Origin: Rhizophagus irregularis
Taxonomy: Eukaryota > Glomeromycota > Glomeromycetes > Glomerales > Glomeraceae
DNA length: 64,000 bases
Direction of reading: 5' to 3'
Assembly: GCF_026210795.1 (NCBI RefSeq)
Contig: NC_089450.1
Coordinates: forward strand, 2,170,001-2,234,000
The notes below the pieces were generated by a model. It was not told the origin of the DNA. It was given only the letters and a program-made list of their open reading frames with translations, and made no database searches. Shown here one piece after another: positions 12,101 through 24,029 of the stretch; positions within the stretch are counted from its first letter, which is position 1, and each line of letters begins with the position of its first letter. The position numbers and the translations under genes are program-made.

Positions 12101-12203
12101 CGCCCCTATAACAAATTTTTTAGAAAAATTATCACGTGTCTGAGTTTCTTCGGAAAACTGATTATTTATCGGAGTTTTTCCCAGAATTTTTTTTATAGGC
12201 TCG
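12098..12203 (-). mobile_element. Short MITE, CCCTATAAAA...CTGGGAAAAACTCCG family
   Basis: The body (12102-12199) has inverted termini CCCCTATAAC and TTTTATAGG. It carries the family's internal blocks (reverse strand: TTCTGGGAAAAACTCCGATA and GAAGAAACTCAG). CTCG flanks both ends. The same internal order, in the other orientation, is at 41519-41619. Shorter relatives are at 8520, 22200, 43493 and 56580. Confidence 0.65.
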
Positions 12204-12539
12204 GATAAAAGATTAAATTTTCGGGTTTAGGATTGTTATGTTACAGAAAATTTTATCCGTTCCAAAACAGTGATTATTTAATCCGTTATTAAAACATTAA
12301 ATTTTCGTTATAATGATATGATTGTGGTATCACCAATGCAGTTTATAAAGGGCTTGTCGGAGTGAGAATTTTTTTTTTTTATTAAACTACTAAAATTTTA
12401 CTTTTGTATCGCAATAAAAAAAAAAATTTTCAATTGTTTTATCTATTCATTCATTCATTCACGAATTATTCAGTCACTTGGATATAATGACGTGTTTCGA
12501 TATACAAATTTATTAAAAACAGCCAACTGACGAAAGATC

Positions 12540-12720
12540 AGTATATCAATTAAAACAAAATAAGCAAGAACACAAAGGCTATTTTATTCTGATTGTTCTC
12601 TTCATGATTAAAGTCCATTATAAAAAAAAAGTCTTAGCTTATAAAAGCTAACTTCGGCTTTAAAAACGTAGATCAAAAAAAAAATTTTATATTATTAATT
12701 ACTTGACGTGAATGATAAAG
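12540..12720. repeat. Dispersed repeat with palindromic TATA-like motif, copy 1
   Basis: This block is repeated at 15523-15690 and, partly, at 45270-45380. All three carry CTTAGCTTATAAAAGCTAAC, an 18-bp imperfect palindrome around a TATAAA core, after a ccattataaaaaaaa run and followed by acgt(a/g)gatc. No ORF is associated with it. Confidence 0.6.
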
Positions 12721-12979
12721 GAAATTTCAAAAATTTTAAATCGATGAGATTTTTTCTTATATTTGACAATTAATAATGCACTCCTTAATTTTAATTTTTC
12801 CTTAACAATTTGCTAAGGATTAAGATGACTAAATTAGGAATATTGCCATAACGGGAACTTATCCTTAGATCTATGATCACCATTTTGTTGAAATTTTACT
12901 TTCCTGAAATTCCAGAAATTTCCGAAAAAAATAGAAAATATAAGTAGTTTTCTAAATAATACGAATTATCATGATATCT

Positions 12980-13193
12980 TTAGCTTTAGCACCTCCGTTT
13001 TGTGGGCGCGGTTTGTGTCAATCTTCGCCATATAAGGAACAAGTGACATTTAAGCGTCACATGATCACGTGCAGCAACGAGTTCAAAAACATTAAGTATC
13101 TGAGGGACTTAGGTTTTTTTAGTGTCAAAAATTTATTTGTCACCCCCGTGATACAAAAAAACCGCGCCCACAAAACGGGGGTGCTTAGCTTTA
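12980..13193. mobile_element. GC-rich-ended MITE with 9-bp TSD (Mutator-like)
   Basis: The body is 12989-13184 (196 bp). It is flanked by the identical nonamer TTAGCTTTA (12980-12988 and 13185-13193). The terminal inverted repeats are GCACCTCCGTTTTGTGGGCG and, on the other strand, GCACCCCCGTTTTGTGGGCG, continuing into CGGTTT. A CACGTG lies inside. The 93-aa ORF that crosses the element has no family and is spurious. A 9-bp duplication is the usual length for Mutator-like elements; the mobilising enzyme is inferred. Confidence 0.82.
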
Positions 13194-13194
13194 T

Positions 13195-13720
13195 AAATAT
13201 TACATCATTAGAACTGCAATTAAGGCATGCACATATGAAAGAGGCGGATTGAAGTACTTAGAAATTCAGTAAAGAAATAACATTTATCGATCTTTACACA
13301 TAATCACTGTACGATTATAAATTGGTTGTATAACCAAAATTTTTGACATGATACCAATAAATTTTAATACGCTGATTATTTGCCATATTCGTAACCTTCA
13401 AAGAAGTTAATAATATATTATAATGTAATTTGTTCCTGATATTAATACAAAGAAGGTCTCAATAACGAAGCAGCAGATATATAAAAAAAAATTTTAATTG
13501 TAATTTACATGTAATCAGTATTCTCATACAAAAGTACCGGGCTGTGCCGAAATGTTACACCGATCAAGCGATCACGTTTGATTTTTATCTCACTCGCTAA
13601 TGTCCGATTGATTACAAAAATTTTTAATTTTTTTGGTGTTTTTATCATTTTAATATCTCCGATTAAAACGCTTCTATTCGTGAAGAAAGTTTTAATTAAC
13701 CAAATAACGGAAATTAAGTG
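13195..13720. repeat. Duplicated segment (partner 40100-40620)
   Basis: It shares with 40100-40620 the runs atgaaagaggc(g/a)gattgaagta, gccatattcgtaaccttcaa and taattgtaatttacatg, and ends at tttaattaaccaaataa. A shorter part also occurs near 53930-54000 and 19190-19210. Non-coding. The 70-aa ORF at 13578 is not conserved in the partner. Confidence 0.75.
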
Positions 13721-13887
13721 TTATTTAAACTACCACGTAATTCGAAACTTTACTATTGAACATCAAACCAATATTCACTTTTATGTATAGATAGAAACTT
13801 AGTTGAGATACATCAAAACTATTTGTAGTACTACTACGATGTAATCACCTAAATATTATTTTAATATTTAATCGCTTTTGTGGAAAA

Positions 13888-13897
13888 TATATAAATA
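13888..13897 (+). promoter_or_regulatory. TATA box for the ORF at 13937
   Basis: TATATAAATA lies 49 bp before the ATG. It is followed by an A-rich, then CT-rich leader (ccttttcttccac). This implies a very short 5' leader. Confidence 0.5.
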
Positions 13898-13936
13898 CAA
13901 CAAAAAAACAACCTTTTCTTCCACATAAAATTTACG

Positions 13937-14182
13937 ATGAATCATTCAAATAATATTTCTCGCGATTCTTCAAATCAAACAATTTACTCAACTAACAATC
14001 ATGAAGAATCCTCTTTTATGGATAATGCTTCAACTCAATCCTTTCCTATGACCAACTCATCGTCCTATCGAATTCTTCGAAATCGTCGAATTCAAAGAAG
14101 AATAAGACATGATGGAAATACATATACATTGATGAACAATCAATTCGCAAACCAATTGCTTAATGGATCCAATTTCTTTTAA
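13937..14182 (+). CDS. Small Ser/Asn-rich basic protein, 81 aa, unknown function
   Basis: ATG start with a TATA box 49 bp upstream. The N-terminal half is rich in Asn and Ser (NHSNNISRDSSNQ), without a signal peptide or membrane segment. Residues about 44-58 are strongly basic (RILRNRRIQRRIRH). The C-terminus is ANQLLNGSNFF. Base composition is less AT-biased than in the flanks and the codons are not simple-sequence, which supports real coding. Its overall plan resembles the 58-aa ORF at 3224. I do not recognise it; a lineage-specific small nuclear or nucleic-acid-binding protein is a guess. Confidence 0.5.
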   Translation: MNHSNNISRDSSNQTIYSTNNHEESSFMDNASTQSFPMTNSSSYRILRNRRIQRRIRHDGNTYTLMNNQFANQLLNGSNFF

Positions 14183-15707
14183 TGTATTCGTAAAATATCA
14201 TTCTTTCGCTTATTCTTAATTCAAATAATTCTTTGAAAACTTACCTTTAAATTTAATGGCAAAATTTATTTTTCCGATTCGTATTTTAAATTATCGTTGG
14301 CAAAATCATTTTCGAAATTTAAATTCATACATAATTTATATTTATATTTGTTTGTTCCTTTCAATTATTTACGTCTTCTCATTCAAAATAGCATTTATTT
14401 TTTCAGAAACATTCTTGAATATCTCGACAATTTAAAAAGCTCACGTTTATAGTTTATATAAAACTAGTATCAAATTGATCAATTTGTCTAATTAAAATTT
14501 CATAAATGAAATATATTTTTTTTTTGTTAGTTTAATTGTATTTATTTTCGGATCGTCATGTCGGTATATTTTTTCCACTGAATTCTTCGCGTAATTTATA
14601 TATTCCTTTTTTTTTACCAATAAAAAAAAATTGTACAAGTAGTGTCCGTTAAAGGTTTCTTTCCCATATTTTTTAAAAGATTTGGACCTTTTTCACGTGA
14701 TTTTATTTTCCTAAGTTGACACAAAGTTCTTAAGAGTTTTCGTTAGAAAAAAAAAATGGCATGTTTTTTTTTATATTGTTTATTTTTAAATTGAAAAAAT
14801 AATTAATAGATAGCTTTGATTGCCAAAGTAGGAAAATTATTTTAGCCGTTTCAAAGAAGATTTTTTTTTTCTTTTTTCTGTTATAAACCTAGTAATTTTT
14901 TATACCTAATCGCAAGATCGCACTTTATTATTGTATAAATAATACATTGAAGAAATACGTGTAATATAAAATAAAATACTTAAATGAAAAATCGATTTGA
15001 GTATATGAACATTTGGAATATTTTCAATTATAAGTTATACAAATATATATTTCAGCGGTACAACGATAATAAGTATGATATGACCCTCGTTGTATGTATG
15101 GTATGGTCAAATATTAGCTATACTATATAGAATTTTAATACGAAAGTAGGTACCATACTAACCATACATACCTTATTTCAGAGCATAATAGTAGGAATAT
15201 TTTTAAATCTGAATACAAATCTTAATATATTCGGAAGACCAATTATCTGTATAACAATATAATAAACATTTAATTGTTCTTTAAATTTATCATTTGTTTT
15301 ATATATAATATCAGTTTTATAAACTCAAATAGTTTCCAAGTTCTTATTTTTCTATTTTTTTTTATTCAAAAATAAATTTTTATTTTCTGAATATGATTAT
15401 TATATTATGCTCCTTAAAATAAGACGCCAAATGTTTTATTAAAAAAAAATAACAAAGGTTAATAAGCGAATTCCCGCATACTAGTTTTCCGTTAAAGTTT
15501 GAAAATAGCATTAACCTTGCGTATATCAATTAAAATAAAATAAGCTATCTAGTTTTAATTCTGATTGTTCTCTTCATGATTAAAGTCCATTATAAAAAAA
15601 AGTCTTAGCTTATAAAAGCTAACTTTAAAAATGTAGATCCAAAAAAATTTTTTATATTATTAATCATTTGGCGTGAATGATAAAAGGAAATTTTCGATTT
15701 TTTTATA
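14183..15707. other. Gene-free AT-rich stretch
   Basis: No gene is seen. A short inverted repeat (tgtatgtatggtatgg at 15092-15107 against ccatactaaccatacata at 15154-15171) could form a hairpin. Bases 15405-15480 recur at 18590-18660 (ataagacgccaaat then cgcatac/ctgcatac). Bases 15523-15690 are copy 2 of the palindromic TATA-like repeat. Confidence 0.5.
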
Positions 15708-17060
15708 CAGTCTAATCAATATAACGAACACATAACGAACTCTTGATTTACCGAACTATTTTTTAAAAACCGTTTTCATAATATTTAAAAACATCTTGAT
15801 ATACCGAATAAACTTTATTGATTTACCGCTTATTTATTTATTTATTTATTTATTTTATTTCTAAAAGAGTTGGTTATCGGGATCCAATACAGTATTTATC
15901 ATATGTACATAGAAGAAACAAAGAGGATAACTAAATATTGGAAGATCGACATTCATCCCAGCGCCAGGACCTACCCTTTGATGGTAACTACTATTTTAAT
16001 AGTGAAACTACGCTACTGAAAAAATTAAACGAGCTAAATAAAAAAGAATCATGACCCTAAAAAAAGTAAAAAAAAATAAATTAAAATCCGTATTTTGCTT
16101 TTGACCAAAGGCCGCTACTGTTAGAAGTGGAATGGTTCACACAATTCTAAATTGTTTAAAATGTTAATGATGTAGTAATAGTTTGATTATAAACTACATT
16201 AGTAAAAATTGTTGACTCTAAAAATTATTCCCTCCTTCAACCAAAGAGTCATTTCTTTCGGTCGAAGAGCGGGGCTTTTTATCTGCATGAGTAAGTCTAT
16301 GTGAGTCCAGGTTGTAATTGCTTTGTTGCTAACATTTCGCTTGTATAGGCGTGTTTCTAAGGATTTGGTGTCATCTGAGGTGTTACCTTTATACCGGTAT
16401 TGAGGTTGATTTGGATCAATGACTGAGAAGTAGTCTAGTTTGAAATTGTTGTATTCCAACTCAAGTTTGCAGGATTTTTAATTTTAGTATGACGTTGGTT
16501 GAATGAAGTCATACGTTTGTGAAATTTATTCTGGAAACGAGTAAGATCACGTGTCATGTTGGCGTGTTATTCTAGTTTGTTTGTAGATGTGCCGAGTAGC
16601 TTTGCTTGGTTGGACTCATCTAGGAGACGTCGTTTGATTTTTCTTAGCATCAAATTGACCGCTTATTATAAAACATAATAAAAATTTTTGATATACCGAA
16701 CTTAGTCACATGATTTGCCAAATTAATTAATTTCGGCCAGAATTAGAACCATTTAATTTTTGCCTAAATTGATGCCAAAACATATTTAGTTCTGGACAAA
16801 ATTGGGATATTAATCATGCGATTTTCTTGATATACCGAACTTTATAATATTGAGATTTGACTATTACTTTTTTTGGAAATTTCCGGAAAGTTTCGGAAAG
16901 TTTCAGGTGAGTACAGCTCCGGTTATCTGCCAGCACCATTACTTTAAAATCACGTGATAATTTAGCCGGCATTAAGAAATTAGGCATAATTTTGGCCAGC
17001 ATTAAGAAAATTTTATTTGACATATGGGCCGATTTGATGCATTAAGTAGTAAATTTGTTA
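15708..17060. mobile_element. Pogo/Fot1-like repeat, interrupted by a retroelement
   Basis: It begins TA-CAGTC at 15706-15712, followed by spaced copies of a TATAACGAAC / GATATACCGAA motif (about 15725, 15738, 15757, 15799, 16691, 16830). Such repeated cgaac motifs inside a TA-CAGT terminus resemble pogo/Fot1-type ends. A minus-strand retroelement has split it at 15835-16657. I could not identify the right terminus. No transposase is visible. Confidence 0.35.
15825..16667 (-). mobile_element. 5'-truncated A-tailed retroelement, minus strand
   Basis: The body is 15835-16657. On the minus strand it ends in a (TAAA)n tail, seen as the TTTATTTATTT run at 15831-15855. It is flanked by ACCGCTTATT on both sides (15825-15834 and 16658-16667). 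A minus-strand open segment (16199-16459) includes FKLDYFSVIDPNQPQ and KEMTLWLKEG. Preceding sequence in other frames (LTRFQNKFHKRM, MLRKIKRRLLDES) suggests a frameshifted, basic ORF. GC content is higher than the host. Tail plus target duplication indicate target-primed insertion by a LINE machinery. No reverse transcriptase motif survives. Confidence 0.6.
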
Positions 17061-20000
17061 TTTATTAAAATTTTTGTTAAAAAATTTCAATGAAGTATTT
17101 TTTTTATATAACAATAATGGTAAAGAGTAACAAATTTACTTTAGTTACAATGTTATCATTTTTGGCAAGATAGTATAAAGTAATAATAATAATTATCTAT
17201 CGTCTCCTCAAAAACCTGTTGTCCACCTGTTGGACATGCCGTAATTTTGGCCGAAAATACCATAATTTAGCCTAATTTCTCTTATATCCAATAATGTTGG
17301 CCAAATCCATTTTATGCGTTGAATCAGCCCATGGATGTCTTTTATAATATAAGATTTTCTTTAATTTGTGATATAAGATGCAACAGGGTGAAAGTGATGG
17401 CATTTTTGGAATAGTGCGCAAAAATTTTTGGTGAATATCATAGAAATTCATGAAATTTTACCATAAATGGCAGGGGCCAAATTTCGAAAATTTCATATAC
17501 GATATTATGAAATTTTGCCAGATAAAACTAATAATAACTTTTTTACAATGATTGTAATCTGAAAATACGGGTTAAGATCTATTAAAATACGATGAGTTTA
17601 TTACGATAAATATAATAATTTTCAAGAAGTAGATACAATTTATAAATAGGATAAAAAAATTTGCTGAGACTAGATGACGGGAGCTTTATAAATTTTTAAC
17701 TAGATCACTACTCATGCTTATTTTGAAAAAAAAAAATGTCTAGGCTAAAGTTAACAAAAATGGCCATCCGATTAAATATAAATCGTTCCCACGGTTTTGG
17801 TAACAACAACTCATTAAAAAATATAGGGTAGATCATGTGGTTGTCGCGGCCTTTCCGTCCGAAAATGCATTTTGTGTAAAATTGTCTAATAAATAACGTA
17901 TGTAGTGTTAAATATGCGTTATTTATGTACAGTATAATGATTTTTTATTAACTATTGTTAAAACTGATATTATCGAAACTACGCGGTTCATCACGAAGTA
18001 ACTCCTTTTTTATTATGAGTTACGTAACTTCCCTTTATTAATCTTACAAAGTCCGCTTTTAGCCCAATTAAGCAAATAAGAAAATTGACATTATTTTTCT
18101 TTTGAAATTTCTATATCAATTCGTTTACTTTAAAATTTTTTTTATTTATTATTGTTCAATTGACATCTAAATCAATATAATAAGTTTTTTTAACAGCTTA
18201 AAATTAAATACGTTCTATAGAATTATTTATAATATTCTTATATATTTACTTTTTTAGTAATATATATAAAAATCGTTAATAGCGATCGTTATTGAATTAG
18301 GTAATTTCTATATGTTTAATAATAAGTGTGGCTTTGCGACGCCATATTCATTCATGCATGGGGTAACCCCGGAATATTCCATACGCCTAAAAATTTAACA
18401 ATTGCCTTTTAAGTTGTCATTACGGTGGATGCCGTTGAGAAATAGATAAATAAAAAATGCATCTTTTATTTTATTAAAATTTTATAAATGACTATTGTAT
18501 GTATTTTTTTTCCATTTCTTACATTAGACTCTTTACACTCTTTTTAATTCATAAGGCGTTAGTGTATATAATGCTATTGGTTTATGAATATTATTATGTT
18601 CATAAGACGCCAAATATCTTATTAAAAGTAACAAAGCCTAATAGCGGAGTGCTGCATACTTTAAAGAATTATCCATCCCATATAAACTGACCCACTCGAT
18701 ACACTTAAATTCGTACCTTTTCTGACATAAGTGTTGCCTTGGTCGATCTTGATTTGTTTGTTTACGTTGCAAATAAACATTAAAATTATTTTGTGAAGAA
18801 TTATAATTCATAAGTTTTATTATTTTTGATTAGTGTATTTTTTAAGAATGAATAAAGAAAAATAACATGAAAAAAATAATTTGGAAAAAGGTTTATTGTG
18901 ACATAAGGTATTAGGTATGTTTAGTAAAGAAAGACACATATTTTGATTAAAAAAACAAAAATTATATATAAAATTGATAGTTATCAACTTAATTAATTTG
19001 TGAAATTTGTGAAAATAGATTTTTTTATTAAAATAATAATATAAACTAAATTTAAGATAATCATCTAAACTTGTATTCGTCAGAAATCTTAATCCTTGGC
19101 AAATTGTTGAGGAAAAATTAAAATTAAGGGGTACATTAATATGTAAGTAGCTTTCTAATCATATAATAATGATACTTTCAGCTTAACATAATTAAAGCTG
19201 CAGTTAATATGAAAGAGAACGTATTATCACTTTACCGATCTTTTTTTTTTTCATTAAAAAAAGTAATTTAACGAAGTGATATCGATATGTAAAAAATAAG
19301 TTGCAAAATCTAAATTAGGCGTGTAAGCCGTGTAATGTACGCTAGATTTCATGATGTTACACAAAACTTAAATTCGTGATATCTTAATTTAATAGCGCTA
19401 TAAAAATTTTAATAGCAAAATTCAAATATATATTTAAACTCTTTTAAGAAGTTCACAAAATAATTTGAATATTGGAGAGATAATTCGGAAGTTACATGTA
19501 TGTTAAAGTTTCTCATAAAATAGTAATATTATACTTTATGATTCTGTGAAAGTCTTATCGTGTTACATCATATCTACATATGACTGAATTTCAATCCCGA
19601 CTTTTATTACTGAAAGAATTTATAAAAAAAAAAAAGATTGAACTTGTTTTATGATCTTTTACTTAAATAAGTAAGTTGTCTTTCTACAACCTTAAGAAAT
19701 AAAATATTTTATTTTAACCAATAATCTGCGAACAACCGATTTACTAAAGAATTTATATAATGAATTTATATATAGTTATTATAGTATATATGATCAAAAA
19801 ACGATCGTTACACATGAAGGTTGTGGTTGTGTCACATTAATAAATAAAATAACGAATATAAAAATTTATTCATTCTAATTGTTGTTTCAAACAATGTTTC
19901 ACAAGATCACAAAATTGGGCTAATTCAGGGGTGATGAAATTACAGTTTTCATAATTTTTCACGATTTTCGACCTCATTGACTTAATAAGAAACAAGAAGG

Positions 20001-21539
20001 TTTCATAGAAAAAAAATATTTACTTAATAGGCCAATCTTGGCATCTACTCAATGCTTTTAGAATGATCATTATTTATCCAAATAAAAAAGTTTTTTTTTC
20101 TATTTTCTCTGATTTGAAAGATTTCTCAACACAAGAATTACGCCAAGTATAGTCCTGCTGATCAGTGACAATACAAATCGAAAGCACTGCGTATCTGCGC
20201 AAAATGATAACTTCTTTGATTGTGTTAACAAAAAAAAAAAAAAATTTTTTAGTTCAATTAAGATTTCAAGGGAATTATCTGAAACTTGAACAATTAAAAA
20301 AACCTGATTACGTGAAATAATTTAATTTGATAAAACTATTTTTTTTTGAAAATAATTTTCTTCGTACAAAGCATATGGGACCCTTAATTGTTGTATGTAT
20401 TTCTTTTACACTATTAATTATATTAATAAGTAATGCAATTTATATACGCACGTCCTTGTATTTGTAGGCAAAATATCTTCGTATGAATTAGAAAACGAAA
20501 ATTTATCTCTTATTCAAAATTGAATGATCGATTTATGAGTTTTATTTAAAAATTTTAAAATGATGATATCTTAATAATTACATAAATTTATCTTAAATTA
20601 TGTTCTAAATACATCATGCTTTACAAAACTTAATCTTTATTAAGAAGGAATTTTCATAAATCGTAATTTATAAAAGATTGCAGAAAATTCGGATCTACAG
20701 AAGTATGAATTATATTAAATTTAGCAAATATCAATAAAATAATACACAATAATTTTCTCACCTGCTAATTTTATTTTCAAAATTAACGGAAAATAAATCC
20801 GTTAAAAAATTGGTTAATTGACAAATCATTTGTAATTTGTTGAGGAAGATTCGCGATGCGTCTCAATGTATTTCCATTATTAATTGGCGTGTTAAGTCGA
20901 TTATATCTTCTATATATCTTATTTATAATTCTTTGCCTTCTATGTCTCTTTCGAGAAAGCATAATCGTTTATATATTATCGTATACGTGTATATGTGTAT
21001 AAATATGGTTTTTTTTTAATTTTTTCAATTTAAATTTTCTTCCTATTTTTGAGGGAGTTGATAATTAACCCGTCGTATTTATATGTAAATTAAATTTGTT
21101 GATATATGGAATAATTGTATTACTTTTTTTTTACACCAAAAAATTAATATAACCTAATTCACATGTTACCGTGAAGAATTTCTCTGAGGCGAGACGCGCA
21201 TATTTTTTTATGCAATACAAATAGGAATTGAATTTCCTTTTATTGGTTCAATTAAACAAGATTGATAAATTTATATCCATCAATCTTTTATGAGTCTGAT
21301 TGATTTAAACTAGTTTTTTAATAATGAAGACAACTGTTTTCTATAGAAAGGTTATACACGGTACAGTACTTTAATATCTATTATAGTTTCAAATCCGGTA
21401 CGGTTTATTTTTTTCACATGAGATTTGAAATATAACGAATATAACGTACTTAATAAACGAGTTAATGAATAACTAACTATGGAATTTATAACGTATAACG
21501 TCATGTGAGCTGTTTACAACATTCTTGTTTTAAAAAAAA
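17061..21539. other. Gene-free AT-rich stretch
   Basis: Nothing coding is supported over about 4.5 kb. Bases 19085-19220 repeat a block (ccttggcaaattgttgagg, then agctgcagttaatatgaaag) also found near 39965-40135 and 53815-53960. Short ORFs at 18499 and 20837 are AT-driven and unrecognised. Confidence 0.5.
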
Positions 21540-22199
21540 AACGATCACGTGATTGTGATTCCAAACCTGATGACTAAAATACTCGCATACTCATTCCGTT
21601 ACCAATGTTGAATTACAAAAGTATTCATATATATAGTAAAAGAATGACATAAGATAATATTTCGGACTTTTAACTAATTACTGTAAAACCCATTTATTTT
21701 GAATCACAACTTTCAAAATCGCGAAATTAATTTATTCTTATTTCATTCATCGGTTATTTCATATACACTGGATAAGTTTCCGCTTCATACAATTAATGAT
21801 TCCAATATAAAAAAATTATGATTACATAATATGTTGTTTCATACATTTAGAATGTTGAAAAATCGGTAATCATTAGTAAGTGATATTTAGAAATTATTAG
21901 TATGCAGCAAATGCCAAGTTGTCACTGTATGTTTGCATGTTCCAGAGAATGTTTAACGGGATTTACTACGAAATCCAGAATCCCATTATAATGCAAACCC
22001 GTAATCCCGAAAATTCAAAATTCCAACACTCATTATCCCGACACTTAATACCTTCATGCATACAAAAATTTTAACCAAGCCACTCCAAATTACTTCGTAA
22101 TCGTTGTTTTATTAGGAATTACTGTTTACTGGTGATTCAGCAGCCTTAAGTATAGTAGCAGCGATGCTTCACCGAAAACTGCGACTTTTACGCCATATA

Positions 22200-22248
22200 C
22201 CCTATAAAAAAAGTTCTGGAAAAACTCAGACAAACGATCATTATAGGG
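22200..22248. mobile_element. 49-bp remnant of the CCCTATAAAA MITE family
   Basis: Starts CCCTATAAAAAAAGTTCTGG and ends TTATAGGG, with aaaaactcaga between. The same remnant is in the partner copy at 43493-43542, so this insertion predates the segmental duplication. Confidence 0.5.
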
Positions 22249-22857
22249 AATATTGTAATTATTAATTTTTTTATTTAACTAGAAAAAGAAATTCTCAGAT
22301 CAAATTATAGATAAAAATAAAACACCTTGAATCAGTGAATCACATGTTGATCAATATCGATGAAATATTTAAACACTGTCATTTTCGCGTTTGAACATTC
22401 AAGAGAAAAAAGAAGAAACGAGTCTCTTTTTAACAACTCAATAATTGCCTTAATAACCCAACGCATCTATTTATCTATAGTTATAAATATTTAAAGATAC
22501 ATAATCTTGTTTATCCAATAAGATCTATAATAAAATAAATAAGAATTAGTAATTATTACTTGTTATGATAATATTATATAGTCATAGAACTTATTTACAT
22601 TTCAAAATAACGTTAAACTTACTGGCAAGAACTTAGTTGATGTTATTAATAAATATTTTCATCGAATAATCCCAGTTGTATCTTTTTCTTCGTTTCTAGT
22701 TTATTAGATAAATAATTTGATCAGTTCCAACCAAATCGAAACCGGTGATAATATAAAGTAAAAAAAATGAAATTTATTTTTCTAACTAATAACTAATAAT
22801 AATTCATTATTATAAATTTTGCGAAGTATTATTAAAAGACTATTTCTATTTGTACAG

Positions 22858-23214
22858 TACACTAGTGTGCGAAACACGGATCACGTGTTTATCATACTTT
22901 CCGGTGATCTACATAAAAATTTCCTTTTTTTGGAATTTTGTGTAACGAATTTTTATTTTTACTAAGAATCAAAATTGCCTTTTTTGGATTGTGTAACGTC
23001 ACTCCAGTATCCAAAAATGGAAATTCGGGTAAATTTTGGCTGGAATTATAAATTTGGCCGAAATTATAGGGCGCGACATATAATATGTGACAAATAAGGT
23101 TTTTCTTACTGAAAAAATTTGTCCCTATAATAAATAGTAAAAATGGAAAACTAGAAGGGTGTGACATGGGTGACAAATTAAAGTCACGTGACCCGTGTTT
23201 CGCACACTAGTGTA
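22858..23214. mobile_element. TA-flanked MITE with CACTAGTG termini
   Basis: The body is 22860-23212 (353 bp). The terminal inverted repeats are 28 bp: CACTAGTGTGCGAAACACGG, one variable base, then TCACGTG, with TA on both sides. It contains ggaattataaatttggccgaaattat, a motif scattered elsewhere in the window. The partner segment (around 44150) lacks it. A 94-aa minus-strand ORF across the element is unrecognised and probably spurious. The TA target suggests Tc1/mariner mobilisation. Confidence 0.75.
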
Positions 23215-23575
23215 TTTTAAGAAATTTTCTTATTAAAATTACTAAATATTAATAAAAATTTATCAATTTTTAATAAAACATTAACAGTTAATCTTCGAAA
23301 TATTTTAAAAATCTTTAGATATTTTTAATTAGTTCTTAACTTTTGCGACTTATTAATAAAAAAAAATAATTTTTTTAAAAAAAAGATAGTAGTGTTGGTA
23401 TAATGAGTGTCAGGATTTTTAAATTTTCGGTTTTGGGATTCTGATTTTACGGAAAATCATTGTTATGTTACACGAAAAAAAATTTTATCCGTTCCAAAAC
23501 AATGATTATAATGATCCGTTATTAAAACATTGAATTTTCGTTTTAATGAAATAATTCGGTATCAATGCCGTTTAT

Positions 23576-24029
23576 TTAATTCGTGATCCGTATAACAAGT
23601 AGTGAAAGTCACTATTCAAATTCGGGGAAAATAAAAAAAATCGTTTTTTGCGATTTTCTCGTGATTCAGTAATTCAATTTCGATGAACATTTTTTTTTCG
23701 TGTAGCTCTTCACACCCTCTGCAAAATAAAAAAAAGTTCGTCGAAATTGGACCAATAGATCGTAAGATAATACAAAACTGATTTTTTTCGGAACGTGGCT
23801 AGATTCCTCACGATATTCTCCGAAAAAATCGGTTTGCAATTATCTCACGATCTGTTGGTCCAATTTTAATGATCTTTTTTTTATTTTGCAGAGGGCGTGG
23901 AAAGCTACACGATAAAAAATTGTTCATCGAAATTGGATTATTGGGTCACGAGATAATCGCAAAAATACATTTTTTTTTTATTTTCCCCGAATTTGAATAG
24001 TGATTTTCACTACTTGTTATACGAATTAA
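23576..24029. mobile_element. 446-bp foldback element with TTAA target duplication
   Basis: The body is 23580-24025. The arms are complementary over most of their length: GTATAACAAGTAGTGAAA at the left pairs with TTCACTACTTGTTATAC at the right, then AATTCGGGGAAAATAAA with TTTATTTTCCCCGAATT. TTAA flanks both ends. The partner segment at about 44453-44470 reads straight through as TTTATTTAACTTTAAA, a clean empty site. Internal pairs (ctacacgat, ggaccaa, tctcacgat) continue almost to the centre. TTAA targets are used by piggyBac-like and Kolobok elements. No transposase is present. Confidence 0.85.

Noticed and set aside
12971-13252. 93-aa ORF
   Set aside because: It crosses a MITE with inverted ends and a 9-bp target duplication, so the frame is accidental.
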